Origin: a virus
Length of the DNA stretch: 22,740 bases
Virus record (IMG/VR): IMGVR_UViG_3300025889_001023
Coordinates: 1-22,740 of that record
Reading direction: 5' to 3' (one strand)
Below the pieces are notes generated by a model, which saw nothing but the letters and a program-made list of their open reading frames with translations, did no database searches and was not told where the DNA came from. The number at the start of each line of letters is the position of its first letter. Position 1 is the first letter of the stretch. The translations under genes and the position numbers were made by a program. Below are positions 20,758 to 22,740 of the stretch, piece after piece.

Positions 20758-22740
20758 ATGGCCACCACGACTATCCGGCCAGCGTCCAGCCAACGCGACG
20801 GCTATACCCGCTCGGACGATACGGTCTACGCTACCGCGCGTTCAGACACGACGCCGGATGTTGTTAATTCCACTGCGTCCACCTTCATCACTGGCCAGCG
20901 GTACAACTCCGGGACGTTCCTGCTTTGGCTGGCCTATATGGGCTTCGATCTTTCTTCCCTGAACGGGAAGAAGATCACCGCCGTTACGGTGGAATACACC
21001 ACCAACAGCAGCTCAGTATCTAACGCCAGCGACATCAAAATTCTGGACTACAACACGGACGGCATTATCGGCTCGGACGACTGGTATCCGGGCGATACCG
21101 TGGCCGGGTGGACCGTGTTTGGCACCATCCCGTCCACCAACAACGGCACCACCACCACCTACCAGATTTCGCTCAATGCCTCGGCTGTCGCTCAGGCGCA
21201 GGCGGACGCCGATGCTTCCGACTATTTCGGCGTTACGCTGGCCTCGGCAGACTTCATCAACGGCACCTCGCCGGGGACCTCTGACCACCGCTACACTATC
21301 CGCTCCTCTGAGAACGCCACGGCGGCTTATCGGCCCGCCCTGATCGTTGACTATGAGGACGAATGGGGCGACGCCGATATCTTCGGAACGGTCCCGACTG
21401 TCTCTGCTTCCGGCACTGTCTCAAGCAGCAGCGAGACCTCCGTGGTTTTCAACTCCACGGCGGCTGATGGCACGATCTATCGGGGCGGCACCGATTGGGC
21501 GGACGCACGGGCTAACACTTCGCTTTTGGTCACTGACGGCGTCTATGTCGGCTATGAGGTATCGGGGTCGTATATCGACAACGGCGGCCTTGTGTTCGAC
21601 ACTTCATCCTTGCCGGATGACGCCATCATCACCTCAGTCACACTGTCGCTGTATCTGTATCTTGATAATTCGAGCGTTGACTTCACTATTGAGGTCCGCG
21701 CCGTTGATCTCGGCGCAGCGTTTGGCACGCCTGACTTTGTGGACCCGGACACGCTGGGGAGCTATCCGCTCGTTGCATCTTTGGCAACAAGTGGGGTTAC
21801 GTCGAGCTACAATGACTTCTCCAGCGAGACGGCGTTCATTGCAGCCATCAACAAGACCGGCAACACGACGGTCTACCTCCATTCGGATGATGAGCGGCTA
21901 GACACCGATCCGGGCGCAAACGCCTATGTGGTCTTTGAGGACGGCAGCACTGGCGTTCCGCCAAAACTCACGGTTGTCTACACTACCGGCGCATCCGGCA
22001 CGGGTGCCGTGCAAGCTCCTGCCGGTAGCGTGGACGCCACCGGAGAACGCGTCGTTAGCGGCCTTGCTGGTGCGGTTGCTGTTGCCCCGGAAGCTGCGGC
22101 CTCCGGTGAGCGGTCGGTTGTCGGCAGCGGCGCTATCAGCGGCACCTCTCCGACCGTTTCAGCGGCAGGCGAGCGCGCCGTGGTGGGTGGAGCAGCGGTC
22201 TCCGCTCCGGTGCCCACGACCACGGGCGCTATCGAGCGTATCGTCACCGGCACTGGTGCTATAGAGGCTCCGGTCGGCGTCGTTGCTGGCTTGGGCGGTC
22301 GCGCCTCCCAAGGGGTCGGCTCCATAGCGGCCCCGGTCCCGACCCTTGGCGGCTCTGGAACAGTCACCAGCAGCACCGTAACCGGCTCCGGGGCGATCAC
22401 AGCCTCCGTACCCACGCTCTCTGGTTCCGGCGTCCGCACGGTCACAGGCTCCGGGGCGATCACAGCCTCCGTACCCACGCTCTCTGGTTCCGGCGTCCGC
22501 ACGGTCACAGGCTCCGGGGCGGTCACATCTACGGTCCCCACGCTCTCTGGTTCCGGCGTCCGCACGGTCACAGGCTCCGGGGCGATCACGGCCCCGGTCC
22601 CCACGCTCTCTGGCTCCGGCGTCCGCACGGTCACAGGCTCCGGGGCGATCACGGCCCCGGTCCCCACGCTCTCTGGCTCCGGTGTTCGCACGGTCACAGG
22701 CTCCGGGGCGGTCGCATCTACGGTCCCCACGCTCTCTGGC
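20758..22740 (+). CDS. fibre/adhesin-like protein, cut by window end
   Basis: Open from ATG 20758 to the last base (661 codons visible, no stop). Two beta-rich domains are seen at residues ~18-200 and ~239-409. Each has a FDLSSL- or FDTSSLP-type turn followed by ITAVTVEY/ITSVTLSLYLY strands, and closes with LIVDYE or LTVVYTT. This pattern recalls DNRLRE-like or carbohydrate-binding beta-sandwiches. From residue ~411 comes a tract of ~21-aa Gly/Ser/Thr/Val/Pro repeats, nearly identical from residue 541 on. The likely role is a tail fibre or spike stalk with an N-terminal attachment part, or a surface adhesin of the virion. Spacing to the previous gene is three bases with weak ribosome site, so coupling is likely. 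Confidence 0.8.
   Translation, partial: MATTTIRPASSQRDGYTRSDDTVYATARSDTTPDVVNSTASTFITGQRYNSGTFLLWLAYMGFDLSSLNGKKITAVTVEYTTNSSSVSNASDIKILDYNTDGIIGSDDWYPGDTVAGWTVFGTIPSTNNGTTTTYQISLNASAVAQAQADADASDYFGVTLASADFINGTSPGTSDHRYTIRSSENATAAYRPALIVDYEDEWGDADIFGTVPTVSASGTVSSSSETSVVFNSTAADGTIYRGGTDWADARANTSLLVTDGVYVGYEVSGSYIDNGGLVFDTSSLPDDAIITSVTLSLYLYLDNSSVDFTIEVRAVDLGAAFGTPDFVDPDTLGSYPLVASLATSGVTSSYNDFSSETAFIAAINKTGNTTVYLHSDDERLDTDPGANAYVVFEDGSTGVPPKLTVVYTTGASGTGAVQAPAGSVDATGERVVSGLAGAVAVAPEAAASGERSVVGSGAISGTSPTVSAAGERAVVGGAAVSAPVPTTTGAIERIVTGTGAIEAPVGVVAGLGGRASQGVGSIAAPVPTLGGSGTVTSSTVTGSGAITASVPTLSGSGVRTVTGSGAITASVPTLSGSGVRTVTGSGAVTSTVPTLSGSGVRTVTGSGAITAPVPTLSGSGVRTVTGSGAITAPVPTLSGSGVRTVTGSGAVASTVPTLSG
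22378..22740 (+). repeat. 63-bp tandem repeats in the fibre gene
   Basis: Units start at 22378, 22441, 22504, 22567, 22630 and 22693: five complete and one cut by the window end. Each encodes about GSGAITAPVPTLSGSGVRTVT. Differences are concentrated in the ATCACAGCCTCCGTA versus ATCACGGCCCCGGTC part. Older, degenerate units with the same ~21-aa period reach back to about 21997. The number of units beyond the window is unknown. Confidence 0.9.

Noticed and set aside
21978-22730. Leftward 250-codon repeat protein opposite the fibre gene
   Set aside because: The 63-bp repeats keep all frames open; the forward frame is continuous with two upstream domains.
20007-22740. Diversity-generating retroelement at the fibre gene
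   Set aside because: No reverse transcriptase and no template/variable repeat pair with adenine-specific differences is visible; the repeats are simple in-frame tandem units.

Overview
The window looks like the structural (late) half of a tailed, probably short-tailed (podovirus-type), double-stranded DNA phage or prophage. The genes are packed head to tail with start/stop overlaps in the canonical order: packaging, portal, scaffold, capsid, adaptor, internal virion protein, fibre. High GC, GC-rich third codon positions and the protein families suggest a high-GC proteobacterial host, perhaps an alphaproteobacterium. That is inference. I see no integrase, replication gene, tRNA, rRNA, CRISPR array or insertion sequence.

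Left region (1-2082). The first ~595 bases hold no convincing gene but are full of short repeats: three tandem 9-bp units beside an AT tract, three copies of a 27-bp element, and a 23-bp palindrome. A leftward gene of unknown function (597-1313) has its own terminator at 534-565. A second palindrome sharing the core TTTGTTAC/GTAACAAA lies upstream of it, so the two palindromes bracket the gene. A divergent control region (about 1314-1751) carries candidate promoters in both directions and a strong 12-bp leader hairpin before a 39-codon ORF with a hydrophobic C-terminus.

Packaging and head (2083-9802). The rightward operon opens with a DUF2829/Tad2-type protein, the anti-Thoeris family that sequesters the defence signal. 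It continues with a putative small terminase, the large terminase (ATPase plus nuclease), the portal, a 92-aa protein, a repeat-rich scaffold, an N4-gp56-type major capsid protein, a small decoration-like protein, and two small unknown proteins. A GNRA-capped hairpin follows the capsid gene and a good intrinsic terminator follows the decoration-like gene. These would let head-gene mRNA be set apart from what follows.

Connector and internal virion module (9818-19726). An adaptor-like protein and a 272-aa Ala/Gly-rich protein precede one 2771-aa giant. The giant has a hydrophobic N-terminus, three ~90-aa repeats and a Pro-rich linker. A YkuD-like L,D-transpeptidase domain follows, sitting between two copies of a ~60-aa module. 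After it come an LPD23-like segment with an HEIQH zincin motif, long helical segments, and an LPD38-like C-terminus. This is a large polyvalent protein, likely packaged and delivered with the DNA.

Right region (19801-22740). Three small proteins lead to a fibre/adhesin-like protein with two beta-rich domains. It is followed by a long 21-aa (63-bp) repeat tract that runs off the window. The most noteworthy items are the Tad2 homologue at the head of the late operon, the YkuD and zincin combination in the giant, and the paired palindromes and repeat arrays of the left control region.
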